Assembly (NCBI GenBank): GCA_964627305.1
Contig: CAZVHP010000004.1
Coordinates: forward strand, 186,001 to 250,000
Source: WJKG01 sp964627305
Lineage (GTDB): Bacteria; Zixibacteria; MSB-5A5; GN15; FEB-12
Length of the DNA stretch: 64,000 bases
Direction of reading: 5' to 3'
The first letter of the stretch is position 1; each line of letters begins with the position of its first letter. Under the pieces are notes generated by a model that did no database searches, was not told where the DNA came from, and worked only from the letters and a program-made list of their open reading frames with translations. The position numbers and the translations under genes are program-made. Shown piece after piece: positions 45,960-54,979 of the stretch.

Positions 45960-46697
45960 CTAAAAGCCGATGCGCCGCATAACAAATCGGGGAAGCCGCC
46001 GGATGACCCACATCACCTGGCGCCAGATACCGGGCACGTACACCAAAGGCTTGCCGGCATCGATCGCGCGCAGTACGCCCCGGGCCACCACCTCGGGCTC
46101 TCCGGCAAACGGAGGCGGCTTGAGCGCGGCGGTCATACCGGTCTTGACGAAACCCGGCTTGACACAAACCGTCACCAAACCGTGCGATCGAAACTTGTGA
46201 TCGAGCCCCTCCAGATAATGCGCCAGCCCGGCCTTGGCGGCACCATAGAGAATAACCGGTTTGCGCCCCCGATCACCGGCCACCGAACTGAACACGCAAA
46301 GTGTCCCGCCTCCGGCCGCAAGCAGCCGGCGACGGACCTCCTCACAGAAAAGCACGGTGTTGGTGAAGTCGATTGTCAGCAGATCCTGCACCAGGGCCGG
46401 ATCGTCCTCCAGAACATCCTGCACATGAAAGACCCCGGCGGTCACAATCACCGCCTCTAAGCCGCCCAAAGCGGCCTGGGCCTGGTCCAGTGCCGACGAG
46501 AACCCATCCGGGTCGCGCAGATCGCACAGCGCCGTGCCCGCCACGGGATGACCGGAACGCGCCTCGAGATCCTGCGCGCACAGCGCCAGCGACTCCAGGT
46601 TGCGCCCAAGCAGAAACAGCGCGTCCCCGCGTGATGATACAAGACGGGCCAGGGCCTGACCTATCCCCTGTGTCGCTCCCAACACTACATAACTCAT
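45960..46697 (-). CDS. DprE2-like short-chain dehydrogenase
   Basis: A 245-residue SDR. The NAD(P) motif is at the N-terminus (VVLGATQGIGQALAR). The catalytic Ser-Tyr-Lys is in FSSVAG and YGAAKAG, and the conserved VKPGFVKT follows. It overlaps the stop of the DprE1-like gene by four bases, which is the arrangement of DprE1/DprE2, the two-step epimerase that converts decaprenylphosphoryl-ribose to the arabinose form. Here the polyprenyl sugar substrate is inferred from the pairing and is not proven. Confidence 0.8.
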   Translation of the reverse strand: MSYVVLGATQGIGQALARLVSSRGDALFLLGRNLESLALCAQDLEARSGHPVAGTALCDLRDPDGFSSALDQAQAALGGLEAVIVTAGVFHVQDVLEDDPALVQDLLTIDFTNTVLFCEEVRRRLLAAGGGTLCVFSSVAGDRGRKPVILYGAAKAGLAHYLEGLDHKFRSHGLVTVCVKPGFVKTGMTAALKPPPFAGEPEVVARGVLRAIDAGKPLVYVPGIWRQVMWVIRRLPRFVMRRIGF

Positions 46698-48019
46698 GGC
46701 TTATCTCCAAACAGGCGCACCGACTGCGCACTTCGAATTCTTCCCTCAGGGTTCCACTTGCGACGCACCGCCAGCCAGGACTCCAGACGCGGTTCCATGG
46801 CGCGAAAATGCTCAGGCCTCGTGAAGGAGTCCTTGCAAAGATAGATGCGACCGCCCGCAGCAATCACGAACTCGTTGAGCGTATCGACCAGCGCCCGGGT
46901 TTCTGGTCGCACCGGAATATCCAGAGCAATCGAGATGCCCGGCATCGGAAACGATATCATTCCCCGTCCTTCCGGTCCACAGTCCTTTAATACACAAAGA
47001 AATGGCGCAGCACGAAAGCGAGTCAGCAGACCAAAGAACTCCCGCGTGTGCGCTAAGTCGCCGGGCTTCGGCAAAACACACTGGTACTGAGTGAACCCTC
47101 GCGGACCGTAAATGCGATTCCATTCGCGGACCGAATCCAGCGGATAAAAGAACTTCTCCGGATGCACAATACCGCGCCGGGGCCGTGATCCCTGAAACCG
47201 GTAATAGGCCGCGTTGAAGCCCCGAACCACCCAGCGGTTCAACACCCCGTGCGGAAAAACGAAAGGCACGCCAACAGACCGAAGCAAAGGCGGAGGATGC
47301 GACGGAGCTTCGTTTGCACTGGCCCAGCGACCGCACGTCAGGATGCCCCGCCCCAAAGCGCGTCCACGCGCCAGGCAATCAATCCAGCCCACCGTAAACG
47401 GCCACTCAGAGGCGGCCGAGGTAAGCGCACCAACAAAGTCCTCGATCCCGTCGATTCGCCGTGTTTCTTGCCATATCCAGGGTGTGGGAATCCTGCCCAG
47501 CCGGAATGTGACCTCCAGAATATGCCCTGTCAGGCCCATCCCGCCGATCGTGGCGCAAAACAGCTCAGGCTCGTTCTCCATCGAGCATTCCACGATCCGA
47601 CCGTCGGCGACACACAGCTTCAGCGACTCGACATGATCGCCAAAACACCCATCGACATGATGATTCTTCCCGTGAACATCGGCGGCGACCATACCCCCCA
47701 GCGTCACAAACTGCGTGCCCGGTGTAACCGGCACGAACCATCCCTCGCGAAGAAACAGCCGGTTGATCTCACAAAGCGCGAGTCCGGCCTCGGCCCGAAA
47801 TAAGCCCGTCACACGGTCAAAAAAGCGGATCCGGTCGGCCAAAACCGTTGAGACAACAACAGGCTCAGAGGGTGGCGGCAAAGCCGAATCACCATAACTC
47901 CGACCCAGGCCGCGAAAGAGAACGGCCTCTCCAGACGCCTTCTCCAGGTCGGGCGCAGACACACTGCGACCCACCCCGAAGATCCGTCCCCATCCGGACA
48001 GCAAAGGAGCTTCACTCAT
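46694..48019 (-). CDS. DprE1-like FAD-dependent oxidase/epimerase
   Basis: A 441-residue VAO-type flavoprotein closely resembling mycobacterial DprE1. It has GRSYGDSAL (residues 40-48) and HGKNHH (117-122) in the FAD domain. Further matches are NRIYGPRGFTQYQ and a Lys at 396 (LCKDS) matching the catalytic Lys418. The site equal to Cys387 of M. tuberculosis is Ala365. I chose ATG 48019; an in-frame GTG at 48055 with a GGAGG inside the extension leaves the start uncertain. It pairs with the downstream SDR. Confidence 0.82.
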   Translation of the reverse strand: MSEAPLLSGWGRIFGVGRSVSAPDLEKASGEAVLFRGLGRSYGDSALPPPSEPVVVSTVLADRIRFFDRVTGLFRAEAGLALCEINRLFLREGWFVPVTPGTQFVTLGGMVAADVHGKNHHVDGCFGDHVESLKLCVADGRIVECSMENEPELFCATIGGMGLTGHILEVTFRLGRIPTPWIWQETRRIDGIEDFVGALTSAASEWPFTVGWIDCLARGRALGRGILTCGRWASANEAPSHPPPLLRSVGVPFVFPHGVLNRWVVRGFNAAYYRFQGSRPRRGIVHPEKFFYPLDSVREWNRIYGPRGFTQYQCVLPKPGDLAHTREFFGLLTRFRAAPFLCVLKDCGPEGRGMISFPMPGISIALDIPVRPETRALVDTLNEFVIAAGGRIYLCKDSFTRPEHFRAMEPRLESWLAVRRKWNPEGRIRSAQSVRLFGDKP

Positions 48020-48303
48020 GTCTATCCCGTCGGGTTTCCTCCTTTGCGTCTTCACTTTCGTACCACACTACCGCGAACAGGCAGCGACACGAATTGCATT
48101 ACTACCCAATGCTAACTCGCCCCGGTCCAAATTTCAACCCATTATTCCTGAACCCCTCACAAATCCTGACTGATGTCACAGACGTTTCCCCATCGCCAAC
48201 GCAATGCTGTGCACGGCACCACTGCCAGACTCCGCACATACCGTACCCCCACCCATGGCGGGCCCCAGGGCATGGCCGCAATCCCCCAACCCAGAAAAAG
48301 ACA

Positions 48304-48325
48304 GGGGCCGGCATACGCCGACCCC
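48304..48325 (-). terminator. intrinsic terminator after serC
   Basis: On the minus strand, GGGGTCGGC / GCCGGCCCC with a 4-nt loop (one mismatch), followed by TGTCTTTTTC. Confidence 0.65.
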
Positions 48326-48357
48326 GCCCAGGTGCGATATGATTACATTCCGACAGA

Positions 48358-49446
48358 TTACGCCGGATTCTTCTTTCGAAACGCGTCCATGAACTCCGCC
48401 AGCTTCTGTGCCCCCTCCAGCGGCAGGGCGTTGTACAACGACACCCGCACACCGCCAACCGAGCGGTGACCCTTCAACCCCACAAACCCGGCCGCCTTTG
48501 CCTCGGCGATGAACTGCTTCTCGAGGTCTTCAGTCGGCAGACGAAGCGTGATATTCATCCACGAACGGCTGTCCTTCTGCACCGTCCCCTTGTAGTAGTC
48601 AGGATGCAGATCCATCATCTGATAGATGCGCTCCTGTTTGGCGCGGTTGACTTTCTCCACCCCCGCCAGGCCACCCTGGCCCTTGATCCACTCCAGCACC
48701 AGCTTGAGCACATACACACTGAATGATGGCGGCGTGTTGTACAATGACTTCTTGTCCGCATACGTCTTGTACATGAACATGGTCGGCAGTCCGCTCTTGG
48801 CTTTCTTCAGCAGACTGTCCCTGATCAGCACCAGTGTCACCCCGGAAGGACCGAGGTTCTTCTGCGCGCCGGCGTAGATCAGATCGAACTTGCTGTAGTC
48901 AAGCTGCCGCGAGGCGATGTCCGATGACATGTCCGCAATCAGCGGCAACCCCTTCGCAGCGGGAATGTAATGCCACTGCGTTCCCTTGATCGTGTTATTG
49001 GTTGTGATATGCAGATAGGCGGCATCCGACGGGATCTGCAACTGCTCCTGCTTGGGGATGAACGTGTAGCTGCCATCCTTGCTGGAACCGGCCACGTACG
49101 CCTTGCCGATAATCTCCGCCTCCTTGATGGCCTTGCCCGACCAGGAGCCGGTGTCGACATACGCACCCGCCTGCCCCTCGCTCAGGAAATTCAGCGGGAT
49201 CAGCGCGAACTGCGTGGAGGCGCCGCCGGTCATGAACAGCACATGGTAATCGTCGCTCAGCCCGAAAATCTCACGAGCCAGACTGATCGCAGATTCATTG
49301 ATTTCGTCATATTCCGGCGCCCGGTGCGAGCTTTCGATAATCGACATGCCCGTCCCCCGGTAATCCAGCAACTCCTCCTGCACTATCTTCAGTACATCCA
49401 GCGGGAGAGTCGACGGTCCCGGATTGAAATTGAACACGCGAGCCAT
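48358..49446 (-). CDS. serC: phosphoserine aminotransferase
   Basis: A 362-residue PLP enzyme of fold type I, second step of serine synthesis. It has NFNPGPSTLPLDVL, EYDEINESAISL, VLFMTGGASTQF and the PLP lysine in YAGAQKNLGPSG. The C-terminal EGAQKLAEFMDAF is typical. The start is ATG 49446 behind AAGGAAG. It is downstream of serA on the same strand, 32 bp apart. Confidence 0.95.
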   Translation of the reverse strand: MARVFNFNPGPSTLPLDVLKIVQEELLDYRGTGMSIIESSHRAPEYDEINESAISLAREIFGLSDDYHVLFMTGGASTQFALIPLNFLSEGQAGAYVDTGSWSGKAIKEAEIIGKAYVAGSSKDGSYTFIPKQEQLQIPSDAAYLHITTNNTIKGTQWHYIPAAKGLPLIADMSSDIASRQLDYSKFDLIYAGAQKNLGPSGVTLVLIRDSLLKKAKSGLPTMFMYKTYADKKSLYNTPPSFSVYVLKLVLEWIKGQGGLAGVEKVNRAKQERIYQMMDLHPDYYKGTVQKDSRSWMNITLRLPTEDLEKQFIAEAKAAGFVGLKGHRSVGGVRVSLYNALPLEGAQKLAEFMDAFRKKNPA

Positions 49447-49478
49447 AGCATTCTTCCTTTCACTCTTACCGGTTGAGC

Positions 49479-50360
49479 CTACTGGTTCCGCTCGACATAG
49501 GCGCCGATCAGACGGTCGATCACAACGCCGATCCGAAGCATATTCTCCTTGGTAGAGGCGCCGATATGCGGCGTGAAAATGGTATTCGGAGCATTGAACA
49601 ACGGCGACTGCCCCGGCGGGTCGGAATAGAAAACATCGGTTGCATACCCGCCCAGCTTCCCTGAACGCAGCGCCTCGACAATATCCTCCTCAACCACCAG
49701 CTTGCCGCGGGCGGTGTTGATCAGATAGGCGCCGTCCTTGAACTTGGCCAGGGTTTGCTTGTTGATAACTCCCTTCGTGGAATCCAGAAGCGGCATGTGC
49801 ATAGAAATGAAATCCGATTCGGCCAGTACCTCGTCCATACTCGTGCGAATCTCCGCGAAATCGGTGAAGTTGACATCGGGATGCCAGCCCAGTACGCGCA
49901 TCTGGAACCCCCGGGCACGTACCGCCAAAGCCAGCCCGATACGCCCCAGTCCCAGGATACCCAGCGTCTTGCCGTTAAGCTCAGTGCGCTTCAGCTCCTT
50001 TTTCAGCCACTGCCCCTGACGCATGCTTTGATCGGCGCGCGTGATGTGGTTCGGCAGGGCAATCATCAGCGCGAAAGCGTGCTCCGCAACCGCCGTCGTG
50101 GAAGCATCCGCCGTATTACGGACAATGATCCCCTTCCTGCCCGCATGCTCCTGATCGACATTGTCCAGACCCACACCGCCGCGAATGATCATCTTCAATC
50201 TTGGAGCGGAGTCGATATACTCCTTCGTGCACTTGGTCTTCGAACGAACCAGGACAATCTCTGCCTCATTCAGGCGGTTCTTGTCATCGGTCACCTCACC
50301 GTATTTGGAAAGAACACCCGGCAGGGACTCGTCAAAAGCATCGGAAATGAGAATCAGCAT
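49479..50360 (-). CDS. serA: D-3-phosphoglycerate dehydrogenase (short form)
   Basis: A 293-residue 2-hydroxyacid dehydrogenase: first step of serine synthesis from 3-phosphoglycerate, NAD-dependent. It has RGGVGLDNVDQE, the nucleotide-binding LGILGLGRIGLALA and the catalytic His in TPHIGASTKENM. The family's C-terminal ACT regulatory domain is absent, so it is not expected to be serine-inhibited through it. It starts at ATG 50360 behind GGAGAGG. Its place between serC and the DUF1015 gene supports the assignment over other hydroxyacid dehydrogenases. Confidence 0.9.
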   Translation of the reverse strand: MLILISDAFDESLPGVLSKYGEVTDDKNRLNEAEIVLVRSKTKCTKEYIDSAPRLKMIIRGGVGLDNVDQEHAGRKGIIVRNTADASTTAVAEHAFALMIALPNHITRADQSMRQGQWLKKELKRTELNGKTLGILGLGRIGLALAVRARGFQMRVLGWHPDVNFTDFAEIRTSMDEVLAESDFISMHMPLLDSTKGVINKQTLAKFKDGAYLINTARGKLVVEEDIVEALRSGKLGGYATDVFYSDPPGQSPLFNAPNTIFTPHIGASTKENMLRIGVVIDRLIGAYVERNQ

Positions 50361-50376
50361 CACAGCCTCTCCTTGT

Positions 50377-51621
50377 TTATTCACTCAACAGATTGACCAC
50401 CAGACCACTGCGAAGTTTTGGCTCAAACCACGTCGATTTCGGGGGCATCACCTGCTCGGCCTCGGCCACCGCCAGAAGCTGCTCGACCGAAACAGGATAC
50501 AGCGAAAAGGCAATCGCGAATCGGCCGGAATCAACCAGGCGGACCAACTCCTGCGTACCGCGAATGCCACCAACAAAATCGATCCGCTCATCGGTGCGGA
50601 TATCCCGAATCCCCAGAACAGGATCCAGAAGATTAGCGGTCAGGATAGCCGAGTCGATAGACGCCGCGGGATCGTCAGCATTGTACGTACCCGGCTTGAT
50701 AGACAACACGTACCACTTCCCACCGAGGTACATGCCGATCTGCTTGTCCCTCTGCGGTGTCACCGGTTCGTCAGCTGTGGCGACCGAAAACCTCTCAATA
50801 ATCTTCTCCAGCAACTCTGTCTCAGACAATCCGGCCGTGTCTGCCACTACCCGATTGTAAGACATTATATGCAACTCGTTGTCAGGGAAAATGACATTCA
50901 GAAAGTAGTTGTAGTGCTCCTCGCCGGTGTGATTGGGGTTTTGCTCGGCCAGTCGACGGCACACTTCGCTGGCGGCTGCCGAACGATGATGCCCGTCGGC
51001 AATATACAGCGCGGGCAGATCGGCAAACGCTCGTGTCAGCGCCTCCACCTGCTGCGAATCGGCCACAACCCACAACTGGTGACGAACATCGTGGTCACTC
51101 ACAAAGTCATACTCCGGCGCCTTCTTCGTCAGCTCTCCAAACAGCGCCGAGAGCGTCGCCGAGTGTCGGAAGATCGAAAACACCGGACCAACCTGCGCCC
51201 CCAGAACCTGTATATGATTGGCGCGATCCGAAACTTTCTTCGGCCGCGTGTGCTCATGCTTTTTGATCAGGTTCTTTTCGTACTCCACAACCGACGTCAA
51301 CGCCACCAGGCCCGTCTGACTGCGATTGTCCATTGTCAGACGGTACAGGTAGTAGCACGGCTTGCTGTCACGGACCATGATCCTCTCATCGATCAGCCGC
51401 TGAAGGTTCTGTTTCCCGCGCTCATAGATCTCCTGACCATAGACATCAGCGTCCGGCGGAAAATCAACCTCCGATTTGTTCACTCTCAAAAAGGAGTTGG
51501 GGTTCTGCTTCACCAGCTCACGGGCTTCATCGCTGGAGAGCGCATCATACGGGGGAGCGGCGACCTTCGCTGCCATCTCAGGGGTGGGCCGCAATCCGGC
51601 AAACGGGCGAATCACAGACAT
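50377..51621 (-). CDS. DUF1015 family protein linked to serine synthesis
   Basis: A 414-residue DUF1015 protein (IRPFAGLRPTPEMA, AAPPYDALSSDEAREL). Residues 206-216 read YIADGHHRSAA, a D-G-x-H-R motif like the one in ParB-fold free-serine kinases (SerK, SbnI) and ParB. It is the first gene of the cluster; serA follows it by 16 bp. No serB-like gene is here. A role in serine metabolism, such as making or using phosphoserine, is inferred and not shown. It starts at ATG 51621. Confidence 0.8.
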   Translation of the reverse strand: MSVIRPFAGLRPTPEMAAKVAAPPYDALSSDEARELVKQNPNSFLRVNKSEVDFPPDADVYGQEIYERGKQNLQRLIDERIMVRDSKPCYYLYRLTMDNRSQTGLVALTSVVEYEKNLIKKHEHTRPKKVSDRANHIQVLGAQVGPVFSIFRHSATLSALFGELTKKAPEYDFVSDHDVRHQLWVVADSQQVEALTRAFADLPALYIADGHHRSAAASEVCRRLAEQNPNHTGEEHYNYFLNVIFPDNELHIMSYNRVVADTAGLSETELLEKIIERFSVATADEPVTPQRDKQIGMYLGGKWYVLSIKPGTYNADDPAASIDSAILTANLLDPVLGIRDIRTDERIDFVGGIRGTQELVRLVDSGRFAIAFSLYPVSVEQLLAVAEAEQVMPPKSTWFEPKLRSGLVVNLLSE

Positions 51622-51801
51622 GACGGACTACTTTCTTTCGTTCAAAAACACGGTTTTCAGCTTGGCGAATATAACACATTAGCCTTTTAGCGCAACTGTT
51701 TCCGAATGCTCCCCTGCGCCGGAAATGCGGACAAATCGGGCATTCTTACCCGACTACCGCCACCGGCGGTACCCCCGGAACGCCCCGACCCCGTCTGCAG
51801 A

Positions 51802-53922
51802 TTACGGCAGAGACTCCAGTTGCCACAGCAGGAAAGAATAGATATCAACCTGCTCTTGTATCGTGGCGCTGACCGGCTTCCCACCCGAATGCCCGGCCCT
51901 TTCCTCATACCGCAGCAACACCGGCCGCTGCGAGGTCGTCGCCTGCTGCACCATTGCCGTCATCTTGCGAGCATGCATGGGGTCGACTCGGGTGTCGTGA
52001 TCACCGGTCACAAACATCACCGCCGGATACTTCACACCTTCCTGCACGTTGTGGTACGGCGAGTAACTCAGCAACACCTCGAACTCCTCCGCATCGTCCG
52101 CCGACCCATACTCCTGAATCCAGTAAGGCCCCATCAGCAGTTTGTGGTAACGAATCATGTCCAGCAGAGGATAAGTACACACCACCGCCCCGAACAAATC
52201 CGGGCGCTGAGTAAGCGCCACCCCTACCAAAAGGCCGCCATTCGAACCGCCCGAGCAGGCAAGCCGCTCAGGATTTGTATAGTCATTCGCGATCAGCCAC
52301 TCAGCCGCCGCGTACAGATCATCGAATGTATTCTGCTTGTTCTCACGCATACCCGCCCGGTGCCAGGTCTCCCCATATTCCCCGCCGCCGCGCAGCGCCG
52401 GGTAGGCAAAGACACCCCCAAGCTCGGTCCACAATACCACCGAACTGGAAAACCACGGCCGGGTAGACACACTGAAGCCGCCATAGCCATAGATGATTGT
52501 CGGCCGGTCACCATCGAGTGTCAGATCGCGACGGTGCACCACGAACATGGGAACGCGCGTGCCGTCAGCAGATTCATACCAGACCTGCCTGACCTGCAAG
52601 CTGTCGGGATCGATCGGCAGCTCGGCCTGATGCCAGACCTCAGTCTCGCCCGTTTCGATATGACTCCGGAATACCATCGGCGGCACCGTGTACGACTCAA
52701 AGGTGTAATAGACATAGGGATTGTCCCATAGCCCGCTCGGCAAGCCTACATTGCCAAGGGTCGGCGTCTCAATCTCACGCACCAGGTTACCATCGAGGTC
52801 ATACACGGCAGCATAGCTGACCATGTCCTTCTCATACCGGACCGACAGCATGCCACCCACCAGGTCAAAAGACGACAACACCGCCTCGTCCTCAGGAATG
52901 AGATCCCGCCAGCGTTCAGGATCGGACTCGTCCAGATCGCCCCGCAGCAGCCGACGGTTCGGGGCCTTCCAGTCGGTGCTTGCAAATACCTGCCCCTCCG
53001 CAATCGACACCCTGAACCTCGCCTCAATACCGGTGACAAGCGGCTGGATCGGTGCGGAGAGGGCCATATCCTTGTAATAGACCTCGGTCTGCTGCACGGA
53101 ACCAAACCACACCGTCACGATCAGCAGGCGGTTGTCGTCAGATCGACCAATACTGATACCCTTATCCGGACCAAAACCATCCCCGAATACCAGCCGATCA
53201 TTGTCAACGGTACTGCCGAACCGATGATAATACACCCGCGACGAACCGTCCTGCCCTCGACGGCTGTAGTACACACCCCTGCCGTCGGGTGTCATCGCGA
53301 CACCAAAATAGACGGCATCCGGCAGAACCGTAGCACGAGCCAGCATCGAATCGACATGCAGAAAGTGTACTTCCATCTCATCAGCACCCCCCTGTCGGAT
53401 ACCATAGGCGACAACACCGCCGTCAATACTGATATCAACCAGCGACACGCTCACTGTGCCGTCCTCGCTCAGCCCGGCCGGGTCAACCAGCAGCTTCTCC
53501 TCGCCCCAGGCCCCCTCCCGCATGTACAAGGCCGACAGCTCCTGATCAGGCAGCCGCTGCGAGTAGAACAACCGGTTGCGCCGGGTGACCGGCCTGCTCA
53601 CTGCCGTGCGGCGCATCAGTTCCTCAAAACGGGAATGAAGTTCCTCCCGACCCGGCAACTGCGCGAGCAATCGCGACGTATACCTGTTCTGTGCCTCAAT
53701 CCAGCTCCGTGTGCGCGGCGACCATTGATCCTCCAGCCAGCGATACGGATCGACTATGATCTCCCCGTGCAGCGTGTCGACCACCGGCTCGCGCATAGTC
53801 TCAGGCGGCGGCGCTGCCGTCCGCGCCGGCACCTCCGACGTGGTCTCGCATCCCCCGGTCACCATCAGCACGAGCGCTGTCACCGTCAGCACCATCAAAC
53901 ACCCGACCACAGCTACCTTCAT
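51802..53922 (-). CDS. prolyl oligopeptidase family lipoprotein (S9A)
   Basis: A 706-residue serine peptidase lipoprotein: signal with lipobox (TGGC, Cys near residue 25), a seven-bladed propeller (about 60-450) and the alpha/beta hydrolase catalytic domain. The nucleophile Ser is near residue 560 (GGSNGGLL), Asp near 640 (GDHDTRVDPMHA) and His near 677 (GHSGG). The start of the mature protein, DPYRWLEDQ, is the usual POP N-terminus. It cleaves small proline-containing peptides, here at the cell envelope. I chose ATG 53922 behind AAGG. Confidence 0.92.
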   Translation of the reverse strand: MKVAVVGCLMVLTVTALVLMVTGGCETTSEVPARTAAPPPETMREPVVDTLHGEIIVDPYRWLEDQWSPRTRSWIEAQNRYTSRLLAQLPGREELHSRFEELMRRTAVSRPVTRRNRLFYSQRLPDQELSALYMREGAWGEEKLLVDPAGLSEDGTVSVSLVDISIDGGVVAYGIRQGGADEMEVHFLHVDSMLARATVLPDAVYFGVAMTPDGRGVYYSRRGQDGSSRVYYHRFGSTVDNDRLVFGDGFGPDKGISIGRSDDNRLLIVTVWFGSVQQTEVYYKDMALSAPIQPLVTGIEARFRVSIAEGQVFASTDWKAPNRRLLRGDLDESDPERWRDLIPEDEAVLSSFDLVGGMLSVRYEKDMVSYAAVYDLDGNLVREIETPTLGNVGLPSGLWDNPYVYYTFESYTVPPMVFRSHIETGETEVWHQAELPIDPDSLQVRQVWYESADGTRVPMFVVHRRDLTLDGDRPTIIYGYGGFSVSTRPWFSSSVVLWTELGGVFAYPALRGGGEYGETWHRAGMRENKQNTFDDLYAAAEWLIANDYTNPERLACSGGSNGGLLVGVALTQRPDLFGAVVCTYPLLDMIRYHKLLMGPYWIQEYGSADDAEEFEVLLSYSPYHNVQEGVKYPAVMFVTGDHDTRVDPMHARKMTAMVQQATTSQRPVLLRYEERAGHSGGKPVSATIQEQVDIYSFLLWQLESLP

Positions 53923-54076
53923 AATCCGACCTTTCTGCAATCGCGCGGCCCTGCCACCACTACCGATACTGCTCCATACAACAACCGACTACGCGAGCCG
54001 GACCTCATGCGATGTATGATACTCGAACCCAAGTCCCGATTCAAGCCCGGCCCCGAAAACAACAGCCCAAAAAACA

Positions 54077-54099
54077 GACCGGCCGCTGGGCAGCCGGTC
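54077..54099 (-). terminator. intrinsic terminator after the H1-like gene
   Basis: On the minus strand, GACCGGC / GCCGGTC with a 9-nt loop, followed by TGTTTTTTGG. Confidence 0.7.
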
Positions 54100-54134
54100 T
54101 TGGGAAGAAACCAGATTCGCAGACGAAGATGGCG

Positions 54135-54725
54135 CTAACTCATATGCTTGCTGACCAGCTTGGTCATCTCAAACATGGAGACCTTCTTCTTGCCGCCGAA
54201 AATCTTCACCAGCTTGTCGTCGGCATTGATCATGCGACGATTCACATTGTCCTGAAGATCGTTCTTCTTGATGTAGTCCCAGAGCTTCTTGGTGACCTGG
54301 GTGCGCGGCATAGCAGTCTTCCCTACCACCGCCTGCAACGCGTCAGAGAGCTCCATGGGACGCATAAAGGCAGCGTTCGGTTTACGCTTGGTGGTCGTCT
54401 TCTTGCGGGTTGTCGTCCGCTTGGCCGTCGAACGGGTTCCCGCAGCCTTGCGAGTTGTCGTCTTGCGGGCCGTCGTCTTACGGGCTGTGGTCTTCTTGGC
54501 AGTCGTCTTTCCCGCAGCCTTCTTGGCGGTCGTCTTCTTCGCTGCCGGCTTCTTCGGGGCAGCTTTCTTACGCGTGGTCGTGGACTTCTTGGGTGCAGCT
54601 TTCTTGCGCGTGGTCGTCGTCTTCTTCGCGGTCGTCTTCTTTGCGGCAGGCTTCTTGGCCGCAGGCTTCTTCGCTGCCTTCTTCGTGGCAGGCTTCTTCG
54701 TCGTCTTCTTCTTGGCTACTGCCAT
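54135..54725 (-). CDS. histone H1-like / SWIB domain protein
   Basis: A 196-residue DNA-binding protein in two parts. Residues about 1-117 are Lys/Ala/Thr/Arg-rich repeats (KKPAAKK, KKTTAKK and TTTRKKAA types) like eukaryotic H1 tails. Residues about 118-196 are a SWIB domain (FMRPMELSDALQAVVG, then KKLWDYIKKNDLQD, then FGGKKKVSMFEM). Chlamydiae have the same kind of fusion. It probably compacts or organises DNA in the nucleoid. It starts at ATG 54725 behind GGAG. The repeats make its length prone to change. Confidence 0.9.
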   Translation of the reverse strand: MAVAKKKTTKKPATKKAAKKPAAKKPAAKKTTAKKTTTTRKKAAPKKSTTTRKKAAPKKPAAKKTTAKKAAGKTTAKKTTARKTTARKTTTRKAAGTRSTAKRTTTRKKTTTKRKPNAAFMRPMELSDALQAVVGKTAMPRTQVTKKLWDYIKKNDLQDNVNRRMINADDKLVKIFGGKKKVSMFEMTKLVSKHMS

Positions 54726-54979
54726 GACATTGCTCCTTTAGCTTCAGAACGATTGCTGCTTTTGTATGTCTGCTTTTTCTGTTGGTCTACGCTTCCTGAC
54801 CGGTTCCTCAACCCTGGCTGTAATCATGATTCCCCGGCATCTCTGCTGCAAAGTACATTTTGTTTACGATTCAGAGCAAGATATTTTCTTCGTGTTAGCG
54901 AAAAAAACACCCCCTTTTCCATAGGGAAAACGGCCGTTTCTGTCAGAGCTAATCACCGCCGAACACTTCATGAGGACCG

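Noticed and set aside
50161..51690. A 509-codon frame antisense to the DUF1015 and serA genes
   Set aside because: Codon-shadow of the real genes, with no recognisable domain.
54289..54741. A hydrophobic frame antisense to the H1-like gene, looking like a membrane protein
   Set aside because: It is the reverse complement of Lys/Ala-rich codons, which reads as Phe/Leu/Val/Ala; the H1/SWIB frame has a real domain and ribosome site.
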